From DFXE01 sp032054765 (GTDB lineage Bacteria; Bacteroidota; Bacteroidia; Bacteroidales; Tannerellaceae): a DNA stretch of 64,000 bases. Under the pieces are notes generated by a model, which worked only from the letters and a program-made list of their open reading frames with translations, did not search any database and was not told the origin of the DNA. The position numbers and the translations under genes were made by a program. Location of the stretch: contig DAMBSC010000019.1 of NCBI GenBank assembly GCA_032054765.1, positions 26,965 through 90,964 of the forward strand, written 5' to 3'. Below, piece by piece: positions 24,999-32,977 of the stretch. Position 1 is the stretch's first letter. Each line of letters opens with the position of its first letter.

Positions 24999-25569
24999 TT
25001 TAATATTTTCTTTTATTGGTATTTTATTCTTTTCACCTATTTCATTAATTATCTATTTTTTAATTTGCTTAGGTAGTAAAGGTGGAGGTTTTTATAAACA
25101 AATTAGAGTTGGAAAAAATAATAAAGATTTTTATATATATAAATTTCGATCAATGTACATTAATTCGGAAAATTCAGGATTAATCACTATTGGAGAAAAA
25201 GATCCAAGAATTACAAAAATAGGATATTTTATTCGCAAATATAAATTAGATGAAATACCACAATTAATAAATGTAATAAAAGGAGATATGAGCATTGTTG
25301 GCCCTAGGCCAGAAGTTAGGAAATATGTAAATATATATACAAACAAACAAAAAAAAATTTTAACAACTAAACCGGGAATAACAGACTATGCATCCATCAA
25401 TTTTATCAATGAAAATGAATTGCTAAATAAATCAATTAATCCAGAAAAATTATATATTAATTTTTTTTTAAATGAAAAAATAAATTATAATATGATATAT
25501 ATACAAAATTATGGATTAAAAGAATATTTTAAAATAATATTATTAACTTTAAGAAATATAATCTTTTAG
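24964..25569 (+). CDS. Initiating sugar-phosphate transferase (PglC/WcaJ family)
   Basis: The 201-residue protein has one N-terminal hydrophobic segment (about 8-35) and the conserved catalytic part of polyprenyl-phosphate hexose-1-phosphate transferases. This includes GGGFYKQIRVGKNNKDFYIY at about 40-59, FRSMY, DPRITKIGYFIRKYKLDEIP at about 80-99, QLINVIKGDMSIVGPRPEVR at about 100-119, and PGITDYASINF. Its length matches the small PglC type with a re-entrant membrane helix. It should start repeat-unit synthesis by loading a sugar phosphate onto undecaprenyl phosphate. It overlaps the aminotransferase gene by 35 nt. It closes the AT-rich block, just before the export genes. Confidence 0.88.
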   Translation: MKLQSIIIRIFDLIFSFIGILFFSPISLIIYFLICLGSKGGGFYKQIRVGKNNKDFYIYKFRSMYINSENSGLITIGEKDPRITKIGYFIRKYKLDEIPQLINVIKGDMSIVGPRPEVRKYVNIYTNKQKKILTTKPGITDYASINFINENELLNKSINPEKLYINFFLNEKINYNMIYIQNYGLKEYFKIILLTLRNIIF

Positions 25570-25607
25570 TTATCATACACAGTGATCCTTCCTAAATAAA
25601 TTTGAAT

Positions 25608-26417
25608 ATGAATAAAGCTTATATTTACATACGTGGCCTAAATAATATTTTTTTAAGTATACTATTTTTTACAGCATGTGGCTCCACAAAAAAGATCGTT
25701 TATTTACAAGATATCGATTCGCATACTCAACAGGTTATAGAACAAAATTATGAAGTAGTAGTGCATAAAGATGATTTATTATCTATCTCAATAAACAGCA
25801 AGAACCCGGAGTTAGCAATGCCTTTTAATATGCCGCTGGTTACTTATCAATTGGGTACAGCAGGGGTGTCCTATGGACAACAACGCGTTTTAGGATATCT
25901 GGTAGATATTAATGGAGAAATAGATTTTCCAATTTTAGGAAAACTAAAAGTAGAAGGATTGACACGCTCACAATTAACTGATTTGATTAAAAACCATTTA
26001 ATGAAAGATAATTTAATTAAAGATCCGGTTGTCACGGTGCAATTTATGAACTTTAAAATATCAGTCATGGGTGAAGTCGCTCGTCCTGGTACTTTTTCTA
26101 TTTCGGGAGATCGTATTACTCTATTAGAGGCATTAAGTATGGCGGGAGACCTTACAATTTATGGGAAACGTAACCGAGTTGCAGTTATTCGAGAAGATGC
26201 AGGAAAACGAACTATAGCATACCATGATTTGCGTTCTGCTGATATATTCCTCTCTCCTTTTTACTATTTACAACAAAATGATATTGTATATGTTGAACCT
26301 AACAAAGCTAAAGCCGGTCAAAGTTCTATCAATCAAAACACATCTGTAGGAGTGTGGTTGTCAGCAGTATCTGTCTTAGCTTCTATTGCTGCTTTGATTG
26401 TTAACTTAACAAATTAA
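25608..26417 (+). CDS. Polysaccharide export lipoprotein (Wza-like)
   Basis: The ATG at 25608 gives 269 residues (an in-frame TTG at 25602 is less likely). A signal peptide with lipobox FFTACG places the lipid-modified Cys at about 24. A Poly_export domain at about 50-140 includes DDLLSISINSKNPELA and RVLGYLVDINGEIDFPILGK. An SLBB-type domain at about 145-230 includes ISVMGEVARPGTFSI and LLEALSMAGDLTIYGKRNRV. A C-terminal helix (VWLSAVSVLASIAALIVNL) could insert in the outer membrane. It should form the outer-membrane exit channel and act with the Wzc-like kinase encoded 8 nt downstream. Confidence 0.9.
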   Translation: MNKAYIYIRGLNNIFLSILFFTACGSTKKIVYLQDIDSHTQQVIEQNYEVVVHKDDLLSISINSKNPELAMPFNMPLVTYQLGTAGVSYGQQRVLGYLVDINGEIDFPILGKLKVEGLTRSQLTDLIKNHLMKDNLIKDPVVTVQFMNFKISVMGEVARPGTFSISGDRITLLEALSMAGDLTIYGKRNRVAVIREDAGKRTIAYHDLRSADIFLSPFYYLQQNDIVYVEPNKAKAGQSSINQNTSVGVWLSAVSVLASIAALIVNLTN

Positions 26418-26425
26418 TTACAATT

Positions 26426-28801
26426 ATGATGAATACTAACTCTGGAAAAACAAATACACAATCAGATAATAATTTTACTTTAAATGATGTATTCAGAATA
26501 TTATTTGCCAATTGGTATTGGTTTGTATTATCAATTACTGTATTTTGCGTTATAGCCGTTTTATTTATAAAAACTCAACCTTATGTTTATTCAAGAACTG
26601 CTTCTGTCTTAATTGTAAATGAACGTGGAGGAGCACCAACAGAATCAGCCTCCTTTGACGAATTGAAGTCTGTTAACTTAAAAAACAATGTGGAAAATGA
26701 AATAACCGTTTTTAAATCAAAAAGGTTAATGCTTGAAGTTGTCAGACGTTTAAAATTAGATATGAGTTACAGGATAAAAGATGGATTACGTGAATTGGAA
26801 TTATATAGGGAAACTCCCATTATAATTCAATTCTTAGACATGAATGAGACACAGTCAGTCATGTGTGAAACAATTCTTTTATCAGAAAATAAGATTCACT
26901 TGTCAATCAATTATAATGATCAGAAATGGGAAACAGAATGTTTATTAAATGATACATTATCCACCCCTGTGGGTAAGATCTTAATCACTCCAACCCTACA
27001 TTATAATGAAAATTATTACGGGATACACCTCAAGATATTAAAAAGAAATTGTAATAATGTTGCACTTTCTCTCAGTCAAGGCATTATGCCTACATTACCA
27101 ACAAATATGGGAACAATTATCAATTTAAATATAAATGATGTTTCGGTAGCAAGGGGAGAAGATATTTTAAATATGCTAATAAAAGTTTATAATGAAGATG
27201 CGATTAAGGAAAAAAATAGAGTTGCTCAAAATACTTCTGATTTTATTAATGAACGATTACTAATTATTGAAGATGAATTAGGTAGTGTAGATAGTAATAT
27301 AGAAACCTATAAAAAAGATAACCGCCTAACAGATATCCGATCTGAAACAGGTCTTTATATTCAAAATACCAGTCGTTTTCAACAGCAAGGTTTGGATTTA
27401 GAAAATCAATTGGCATTAGCACAATATATCAAGGAATATCTTAGTGAAACAATTCACAATTCAGGATTAATACCAGCAAACACTGGTATTTCTGACAATA
27501 ATATAGAAGCTCAGATAAAGGATTATAATGAAGTTTTATTAAAAAGAGACAAATTAATCAGTAATAGTAGTGATAAAAACCCGGTTGTAACAGATATGAA
27601 TAATTCTCTCGAGGCAATGAGACAGAATATTGTCCTTGCTGTTGAGAATTTGATTAAGGGCCTTGATATGAGGATCAGAAATTTACGTAAACAGGAAATA
27701 CAGACATCTCAACGAATTTCGGCCGTTCCTACACAACAAAAGTATGTACTCTCGGTAGAACGACAACAAAAAATAAAAGAAGAGTTGTACCTGTATCTTT
27801 TAAATAAAAGAGAAGAAAATGAACTCTCTCAAAATATTAGTGAAAACTACGCACGAGTAATTGATCCTGCATACGGTAGTAACATACCGGTAGCTCCGAA
27901 AGCAAATGTTATTTTGTTGGCAGCCTTATTTTTAGGATTCATTATTCCCGGGTGTTGCTTATGGATTAAGGTATCTATGGATACAAAAGTCCGTAGCCGG
28001 AAAGAAGTTGAAGAAAGAATTTCCGTTCCGTTTTTGGGAGAAATACCTTTTTCAGAAAAAGAAAATATTAATAATTATGGAATAGCTGTAAAAAAAGAGG
28101 GGCGTGATATGGTATCGGAAGCATTTCGTATAGTTAGAACTAATCTGGATTTTATGCGAATGAACTCTGATTTAAAAAAGGTTATTATGTTTACTTCTTT
28201 TAATGTTGAAGCCGGTAAAACTTTTATTTCTTCTAATCTGGCTGTATGCATAGCCAATTCCGGGAAAAAAGTCATATTACTTGATATGGATATAAGAAAA
28301 GCTACATTAAGTGATCATAGTAAAATAGGAAAAAAGGGAATATCAACATATCTATCAGGAGAAACCGATTCGGTTAATAGAATTATTCAAAAAGAAGAAT
28401 TTGACTCACCATTAGATGTTATATTTAGCGGTCCTATACCTCCAAATCCGGTTGATTTATTGATGAGTGAACGACTAGAAAAATTAATTACTGAGCTAAG
28501 AGCTCACTATGATTACATTTTCATTGACAATGTTCCATCGCATATGCTTGCAGATGCTATGATCGTAAATCGGATCACAGATTTAACCATTTATGTAATT
28601 CGTGCAGGAAAGATGGATCGTCGGTTACTACCTGAAATTGAGAAACTATATCTCGAAAATAAGTTTCACAATATGTCAATATTATTGAATGGAATACAGC
28701 CCAATAGCGCCAGTTATGGATATTACCGGTATGGATATGGGCACCAATATGGATACGGTTATACCTATGGATCCAAGAAAAAGAAGAAAAAGCACAAATA
28801 G
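26426..28801 (+). CDS. Wzc-like polysaccharide co-polymerase with tyrosine kinase domain
   Basis: The 791-residue inner-membrane protein has one membrane helix at about 34-54, a large periplasmic domain with coiled-coil segments (about 260-470), and a second helix at about 494-515. A cytoplasmic BY-kinase domain follows. The kinase shows a Walker A region TSFNVEAGKTFISSNLA at about 589-605, Walker A' VILLDMDIRKATL at about 614-626, and a Walker B-like YIFIDNVPSHMLADA at about 695-709. The C-terminal tail is Tyr/Gly-rich (YYRYGYGHQYGYGYTYG) and then basic (SKKKKKKHK). This fits the autophosphorylated tyrosine cluster. It should control chain length and export with the Wza-like protein. The P-loop is slightly atypical. 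Confidence 0.92.
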   Translation: MMNTNSGKTNTQSDNNFTLNDVFRILFANWYWFVLSITVFCVIAVLFIKTQPYVYSRTASVLIVNERGGAPTESASFDELKSVNLKNNVENEITVFKSKRLMLEVVRRLKLDMSYRIKDGLRELELYRETPIIIQFLDMNETQSVMCETILLSENKIHLSINYNDQKWETECLLNDTLSTPVGKILITPTLHYNENYYGIHLKILKRNCNNVALSLSQGIMPTLPTNMGTIINLNINDVSVARGEDILNMLIKVYNEDAIKEKNRVAQNTSDFINERLLIIEDELGSVDSNIETYKKDNRLTDIRSETGLYIQNTSRFQQQGLDLENQLALAQYIKEYLSETIHNSGLIPANTGISDNNIEAQIKDYNEVLLKRDKLISNSSDKNPVVTDMNNSLEAMRQNIVLAVENLIKGLDMRIRNLRKQEIQTSQRISAVPTQQKYVLSVERQQKIKEELYLYLLNKREENELSQNISENYARVIDPAYGSNIPVAPKANVILLAALFLGFIIPGCCLWIKVSMDTKVRSRKEVEERISVPFLGEIPFSEKENINNYGIAVKKEGRDMVSEAFRIVRTNLDFMRMNSDLKKVIMFTSFNVEAGKTFISSNLAVCIANSGKKVILLDMDIRKATLSDHSKIGKKGISTYLSGETDSVNRIIQKEEFDSPLDVIFSGPIPPNPVDLLMSERLEKLITELRAHYDYIFIDNVPSHMLADAMIVNRITDLTIYVIRAGKMDRRLLPEIEKLYLENKFHNMSILLNGIQPNSASYGYYRYGYGHQYGYGYTYGSKKKKKKHK

Positions 28802-28809
28802 TTTTTAAT

Positions 28810-29220
28810 ATGCCTGAAGATGTAAATAAAAATCTGGAAAGGATTTATCAGAAGTTAAGAGATTATCTTTTAAGAGATGCCAATTTTTTGAAACCAGGTT
28901 TAAATCGTGTTTATTTGGCTTCTTTATTACGCATAAATGAAAAATACATATGTAAGGCTATCCGTGTTTTCGAAGGAAAAAGTTTGGGAGAATACATTGA
29001 GAGCTTACGAATTGAATATGCTTGCTGTATGCTCATACTACATCCTGACTATACAATAAGTGCTGTTGCTCTGGAATGCGGGCTTGGATCCCGTAGTACA
29101 TTCTTCCGAATTTTCCGGAAACATTACGGATGTTCTCCTGATAATTTCAGAAAAAAGGGGATCGAATTTCATAAAATTGTTGGAGAACCCATAAATGAAG
29201 AGCTATTTTCTTTGAAATAA
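28810..29220 (+). CDS. Short AraC-type DNA-binding protein
   Basis: The 136-residue protein consists of little more than an AraC-family helix-turn-helix domain. The first HTH is around residues 34-60 (LNRVYLASLLRINEKYICKA). The second is around 80-115 (YTISAVALECGLGSRSTFFR, then IFRKHYGCSPDNFRKKG). There is no sensory domain. It starts 8 nt after the Wzc-like gene and 23 nt before the HPr-kinase-like gene, so it links the capsule export genes to the peptide-modification genes in one transcription unit. It could regulate the peptide cassettes downstream, which have their own promoter regions. Its target and any partner are unknown. Confidence 0.82.
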   Translation: MPEDVNKNLERIYQKLRDYLLRDANFLKPGLNRVYLASLLRINEKYICKAIRVFEGKSLGEYIESLRIEYACCMLILHPDYTISAVALECGLGSRSTFFRIFRKHYGCSPDNFRKKGIEFHKIVGEPINEELFSLK

Positions 29221-29243
29221 TATTGTAAGGTTGTATATGTAAT

Positions 29244-30116
29244 ATGCCAAAATCCTATTATCAAGTTGCCGGATTAGATTTCTGTATTGAAACTAATCAT
29301 CTAAAAAAGCCATTTTTTAATAATTATAAACCGTTTCAAACCGAGAAGGAACCCAATTCTTTATTATTTAGAATGGTTTTAAAAAAAATACCTCCTGTAA
29401 AAAATATTCTTTGTAGAACATATTATACAGATGGAGGAGAGTATCTTATTTTTATCGATGATGATTTTTGTGATGTTGTGTTCAAACTAACAGGGTCTAA
29501 CAAAATATATCGGTTGAGGGCAAATCGTAAATGGACATATATTGAAGCAGATATAGATTTTCATGATATAGCTGACTATATGGTATTGAATGAATTTATT
29601 ATGTTCTCATATATATATAGTTCAGCCTTTTATAATACAGTTCTGCTCCATGCTTCATGTGTCGTTTATAATGAGCTTGGAATCGCTTTTATGGGAGCTT
29701 CCGGAGTTGGAAAAAGTACTCATTCCGACCTTTGGATAAAAAATTTAGAAGGTACCTTCTTATTAAATGATGATCAACCCGCTATTAGGTTTATCGATGG
29801 AGAAGCCTATATATACGGAACTCCCTGGAGTGGAAAAACACCTTGCTATAGAAATAAAAAGGTGCTACTAAAAGGTATATTGACTATGGAACAAGCCTAT
29901 ATTAATGAGATAAGACGTCTGACTCCTTTGGCTTTTTTTCAACAACTTCTGGCTTCCTGCTCACTGATCAGAGAAGATGAAATCACATTTGATAAAATAT
30001 CAATTACATTATCTGCTCTTGTAAAAAATATACAGGCATTTCACTTTAAAAATAAACCGGATAAAGAAGCTGTTGAATTGTCATTTTATACATTGTTCGG
30101 ATATAGAAAAATTTAG
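29244..30116 (+). CDS. HPr kinase-like P-loop protein (peptide kinase candidate)
   Basis: The 290-residue protein has an N-terminal domain of unknown fold and a C-terminal HprK-like kinase part. Walker A is FMGASGVGKSTHSDLW at about 148-163. LLNDDQPAIRFIDGEAYIYG at about 173-192, then TPWSGKTPC, matches the layout of HprK/PEP-carboxykinase-related proteins that occur beside PqqD-like genes. Relatives in lasso-peptide clusters phosphorylate the C-terminal residue of the precursor. It lies 11 nt upstream of a peptidase gene and in line with PqqD-like and ABC genes, so a role in modifying a peptide is likely. The short Ser-containing precursors at 32773 and 34952 are candidate substrates. This is inference. 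Confidence 0.72.
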   Translation: MPKSYYQVAGLDFCIETNHLKKPFFNNYKPFQTEKEPNSLLFRMVLKKIPPVKNILCRTYYTDGGEYLIFIDDDFCDVVFKLTGSNKIYRLRANRKWTYIEADIDFHDIADYMVLNEFIMFSYIYSSAFYNTVLLHASCVVYNELGIAFMGASGVGKSTHSDLWIKNLEGTFLLNDDQPAIRFIDGEAYIYGTPWSGKTPCYRNKKVLLKGILTMEQAYINEIRRLTPLAFFQQLLASCSLIREDEITFDKISITLSALVKNIQAFHFKNKPDKEAVELSFYTLFGYRKI

Positions 30117-30127
30117 ATCCTATTAAA

Positions 30128-30610
30128 ATGATTCAAGCTATCAACGATCCGGTCAGAGTATTATTGGTAAATAATAGTGAACTGATTACTAAGATTAAGG
30201 GTTTGATTGATAATAAACAAAAAGTTAAAATACGCGTTAAAGGGAACAGTATGTTCCCTTTTTTACGCCATGAAAAAGATATGGCGATATTAACATATCC
30301 TTCTCCTGAAAAACTGACATCCGGTAAAATCGTTATGTTTCAGTATCAAGGTCGGCAAATACTTCATCGCATCATTCACAAAAAAGATGATATATACTAT
30401 ATTCGGGGAGATAACAGCCTGAATAATTGTTATGAAATTGCTTCTGTTAAAGATATTATAGGAGTCGTAGAAAGTATTCAACGAGGTAATAAAAAGATAC
30501 ATTGCGGTGAATGGTGGTGGATTACCTTCTCTTTCCTGTGGATCAGAAGTCATAAACTTAGATTAAACCTATATAAAGCATTGCGAATTATTAATAAAAT
30601 AAGAAAATGA
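30128..30610 (+). CDS. S26-type (signal peptidase-like) serine peptidase
   Basis: The 160-residue protein contains VRVKGNSM-like IRVKGNSMFPFLRHEKD at about 37-53, with the catalytic Ser followed by Met as in signal peptidases. ILHRIIHKKDDIYYIRGDNS occurs at about 78-97. The HRI motif in place of Lys suggests the Ser/His catalytic pair of the SipW and Sec11 type rather than Ser/Lys. No clear N-terminal membrane anchor is seen. A short aromatic hydrophobic stretch near 122-134 (WWWITFSFLWIRS) may contact the membrane. The gene overlaps the PqqD-like gene by 4 nt (ATGA). It could remove the leader of the small peptides encoded downstream. That is inferred from the operon only. Confidence 0.72.
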   Translation: MIQAINDPVRVLLVNNSELITKIKGLIDNKQKVKIRVKGNSMFPFLRHEKDMAILTYPSPEKLTSGKIVMFQYQGRQILHRIIHKKDDIYYIRGDNSLNNCYEIASVKDIIGVVESIQRGNKKIHCGEWWWITFSFLWIRSHKLRLNLYKALRIINKIRK

Positions 30611-30888
30611 AAGTAAAATTAAAACCTGGATTTATTATTAGAGAGGTTGCCGGTGAACAAGTTCTTATACCTATCGGAATGCAAAGTGTCGATTTCACAA
30701 AGATGCTGGTATTAAATGATACCGCACTACTGCTCGTTAATTCTTTGATGAGTGATGAATTTATTTCTTCTAATGACCTCACGGAAAAAATCTTGGAACA
30801 TTATGAGGTACAACAAGACCAGGCAAATACAGATGTAAACGAATTACTTGAAAAACTCCAACAATTGAATATGTTAGTTCTTGAATGA
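30607..30888 (+). CDS. PqqD-like RiPP recognition protein
   Basis: The 93-residue protein is a stand-alone PqqD-type domain. It has an N-terminal beta part (KLKPGFIIREVAGEQVLIPI), a segment MLVLNDTALLLVNSLM matching the PqqD core (LNxTAxxIW), and a helical tail. Such domains bind the leader of ribosomally made peptides and present them to modifying enzymes. The gene is translationally coupled on both sides (ATGA overlaps at 30607 and 30885), with the peptidase gene upstream and the ABC transporter gene downstream. The leader motif YxxPSI in the peptides at 32773 and 34952 resembles the YxxPxL motif read by lasso-type PqqD proteins. Confidence 0.8.
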   Translation: MKVKLKPGFIIREVAGEQVLIPIGMQSVDFTKMLVLNDTALLLVNSLMSDEFISSNDLTEKILEHYEVQQDQANTDVNELLEKLQQLNMLVLE

Positions 30889-32504
30889 GAGATACTATTC
30901 GTTATTTATCCCGATTGTCATCGGGATTTATTTTACCATTAATGCCTCTACTCCTTTTAGGTATTATAGAAGTAGTACTTTCATTAGCATCGGTAGTTTT
31001 ATCTAAGAAAGTTGTAGATATAGCAACTGGAGCTATTGATGGAATATTATGGCAAACCATTAGCTGGTTAGCGGCTTTAATAATAACAGGAATAATTATC
31101 AGAGCCTTACTATCATGGCGAACAGTCCGGATGAATATATTGGTTCAAAGAAAATTGACTGCTTATTTTTTTTCAATTATCTTACGTGCAGACTGGTGTA
31201 AGATACAACATTATCATAGTGGAGATATTATGTCGCGCATAAATACAGATATCAACGATTTAGTACAGCTTTTCACCTCAACTATTCCACATTTTTTCTC
31301 TACCGGATTAAAACTTTGCGGAGCGCTCGTTTTTATGTTTATAATGAATCAGAAACTTGCACTAACGTTAACCTGCTTAGTTCCCCTTGTTTTATTATTC
31401 AGCAAGCTTTATTTTGGAAAGATGAGAATTCTTTCACGTGAAATTAAAGAGACAACAAGTTTAATCAAACAATTTTTCCAGGAATCCGTTCAAAATACAG
31501 GAATTATCAAAGCTCTCCGTCTTGAATCTATTTTTGAAAAACAATTGGAAAACCGGCAAAAAAGCAATATAAAAAAAATGATTGAACAAAATCATTTTTC
31601 AATCTTTTCCAATAGTATATTATCAATAGGATTCAGCGCCGGATATTTGATCACATTCTCCTGGGGGCTCTTTGAACTCCAGGCCGGTATTATTACGTTT
31701 GGAACATTAACCGCCTTTCTTCAATTAGTAAATATGATACAAACTCCGGCTCTTGGACTGGTAACTTTAGCACCGGCTTTCGTATCAGTTTACACAGCTA
31801 CGGATCGGTTAAGGGAGCTGGAAAATATACCAAAAGAAAATCTCAAAAATGAAGTATTACTACCTGATTTGGAAAAGATTGATATTACAAACCTCTCATT
31901 CAGCTATGTTCCGGAAAAACCTGTTTTGAATGTTATTACATTAACATTTCAAAAAGGTACTATGACAGCCCTAACCGGCGAAACCGGCTGCGGAAAAACG
32001 ACACTAATTCGCTTGTTACTTGCCTTTATGAAACCCGATAAAGGCTCAATAACGTTGTCCGGTAAAAAACAAGTAATTCCCGCGAGTGAACATACCCGTA
32101 TTAATTTCGCATACGTACCTCAGGGAGATTTTCTATTTTCCGGTACAATTCGTGATAATCTATTAATTGTACGACCAGATGCTACCGAAGATGAACTTAT
32201 TGAGGCATTAATGCAATCAGCGGCAGATTTTGTTTTTGATTTACCTGATCGTTTGGAGACTTCTTTAATGGAAGGTGGACACGGACTATCAGGAGGTCAA
32301 ATGCAACGGATAGCTATCGCACGAGCATTGCTCTGTGAAGGAAATGTATTATTACTTGATGAAGTGACTTCTTCATTAGATGAAGATACAGAAGCTGAAA
32401 TCATCTATTCTCTGAAAAAACATAAGAAAGATAGAATTATTATTTTAGTATCACATAAGCAAAAGGTTATTTCCGCATGTGATAATATTTTTTCCATAAA
32501 ATAA
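30885..32504 (+). CDS. ABC exporter (fused membrane and ATPase domains)
   Basis: The 539-residue protein has six membrane helices in residues 1-300 and an ATPase domain from about 320. Walker A is ALTGETGCGKTTLIRLLLAF at about 366-385, the signature is LSGGQMQRIAIARALL at about 465-480, and Walker B is VLLLDEVTSSLDE at about 487-499. The architecture is that of a type I exporter without an N-terminal C39 peptidase domain, which fits with a separate peptidase gene in the same operon. It is the last gene before a strong terminator (32564-32597). The likely cargo is the modified peptide. A role in lipid or polysaccharide export cannot be excluded. Confidence 0.85.
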   Translation: MRDTIRYLSRLSSGFILPLMPLLLLGIIEVVLSLASVVLSKKVVDIATGAIDGILWQTISWLAALIITGIIIRALLSWRTVRMNILVQRKLTAYFFSIILRADWCKIQHYHSGDIMSRINTDINDLVQLFTSTIPHFFSTGLKLCGALVFMFIMNQKLALTLTCLVPLVLLFSKLYFGKMRILSREIKETTSLIKQFFQESVQNTGIIKALRLESIFEKQLENRQKSNIKKMIEQNHFSIFSNSILSIGFSAGYLITFSWGLFELQAGIITFGTLTAFLQLVNMIQTPALGLVTLAPAFVSVYTATDRLRELENIPKENLKNEVLLPDLEKIDITNLSFSYVPEKPVLNVITLTFQKGTMTALTGETGCGKTTLIRLLLAFMKPDKGSITLSGKKQVIPASEHTRINFAYVPQGDFLFSGTIRDNLLIVRPDATEDELIEALMQSAADFVFDLPDRLETSLMEGGHGLSGGQMQRIAIARALLCEGNVLLLDEVTSSLDEDTEAEIIYSLKKHKKDRIIILVSHKQKVISACDNIFSIK

Positions 32505-32563
32505 TATTCTTCCCAAATACAGGACTGTTTATTCCCAAAAACAAGACACTAAGTCTGTTTCAT

Positions 32564-32597
32564 AAAGCTGTTATATAAAAAATAACAGCTTTTTTTG
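32564..32597 (+). terminator. Terminator of the kinase-peptidase-PqqD-ABC operon
   Basis: A perfect 11-bp stem (AAAGCTGTTAT with ATAACAGCTTT, 32564-32574 and 32582-32592) with a 7-nt loop is followed by a run of T residues. It separates the exporter gene from the first peptide gene. Confidence 0.8.
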
Positions 32598-32664
32598 TGT
32601 AATTATAATTGTAATTGAATTGAACTCGAATCTGTAATACAGTCATACAGAAAAACTCTAACAC

Positions 32665-32689
32665 ACATCTGGATAAAACAGATGTTTTT
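32665..32689 (+). promoter_or_regulatory. Hairpin in the leader of peptide 1
   Basis: ACATCTG and CAGATGT (32665-32671, 32679-32685) form a 7-bp stem with a 7-nt loop followed by five T. It lies about 85 nt before the peptide start and may be a weak terminator or attenuator. No matching promoter box was recognised upstream. Confidence 0.35.
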
Positions 32690-32772
32690 AAATTATTACT
32701 CGTTAAGTAAGAATGATAAAAACTCATTTCAATCTTCTTATCTGAGAAAAAAACTCAAATTATCTTATTAAC

Positions 32773-32958
32773 ATGGAAAAGAAAAAGTATGAAAAACCGT
32801 CCATTGAAACAATGGATATTCAGTGGAGCGAATGTATTGCCGCCAGTGCGCAGAGGTCAACTACAATCAAAGTTACAGGTTCAGATAAACTGAATCAATA
32901 TAAATGGTTCGGTGCGGACAACAATGGGGGAGACGGTGCATGGATTGACTCGTTTTAA
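32773..32958 (+). CDS. Small leader-core peptide 1 (candidate RiPP precursor)
   Basis: The 61-residue product has a basic N-terminus, then YEKPSIETMDIQWSECIAAS at residues 6-25. A polar core of about 36 residues follows and ends KWFGADNNGGDGAWIDSF. It has no signal peptide or membrane helix. It shares its leader (YxKPSIExxDIQWSECIA) with the peptide at 34952, while the core differs but keeps a Y(K)W.G..N pattern, Gly/Asn residues, aspartate and a terminal Phe. YxxPSI resembles the YxxPxL motif of lasso leaders. Its neighbours encode PqqD-like, kinase, peptidase and exporter proteins. It lies 19 nt before a lipoprotein gene. Short KPxIE peptides are common in Bacteroidales, and their function is not established. 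Confidence 0.72.
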   Translation: MEKKKYEKPSIETMDIQWSECIAASAQRSTTIKVTGSDKLNQYKWFGADNNGGDGAWIDSF

Positions 32959-32977
32959 TTAATTAATCTTATACAAT

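Noticed and set aside
10513..28801. UpxY/UpxZ-regulated Bacteroides capsule locus
   Set aside because: No NusG-like upxY or upxZ gene precedes the locus, although a leader hairpin is present.
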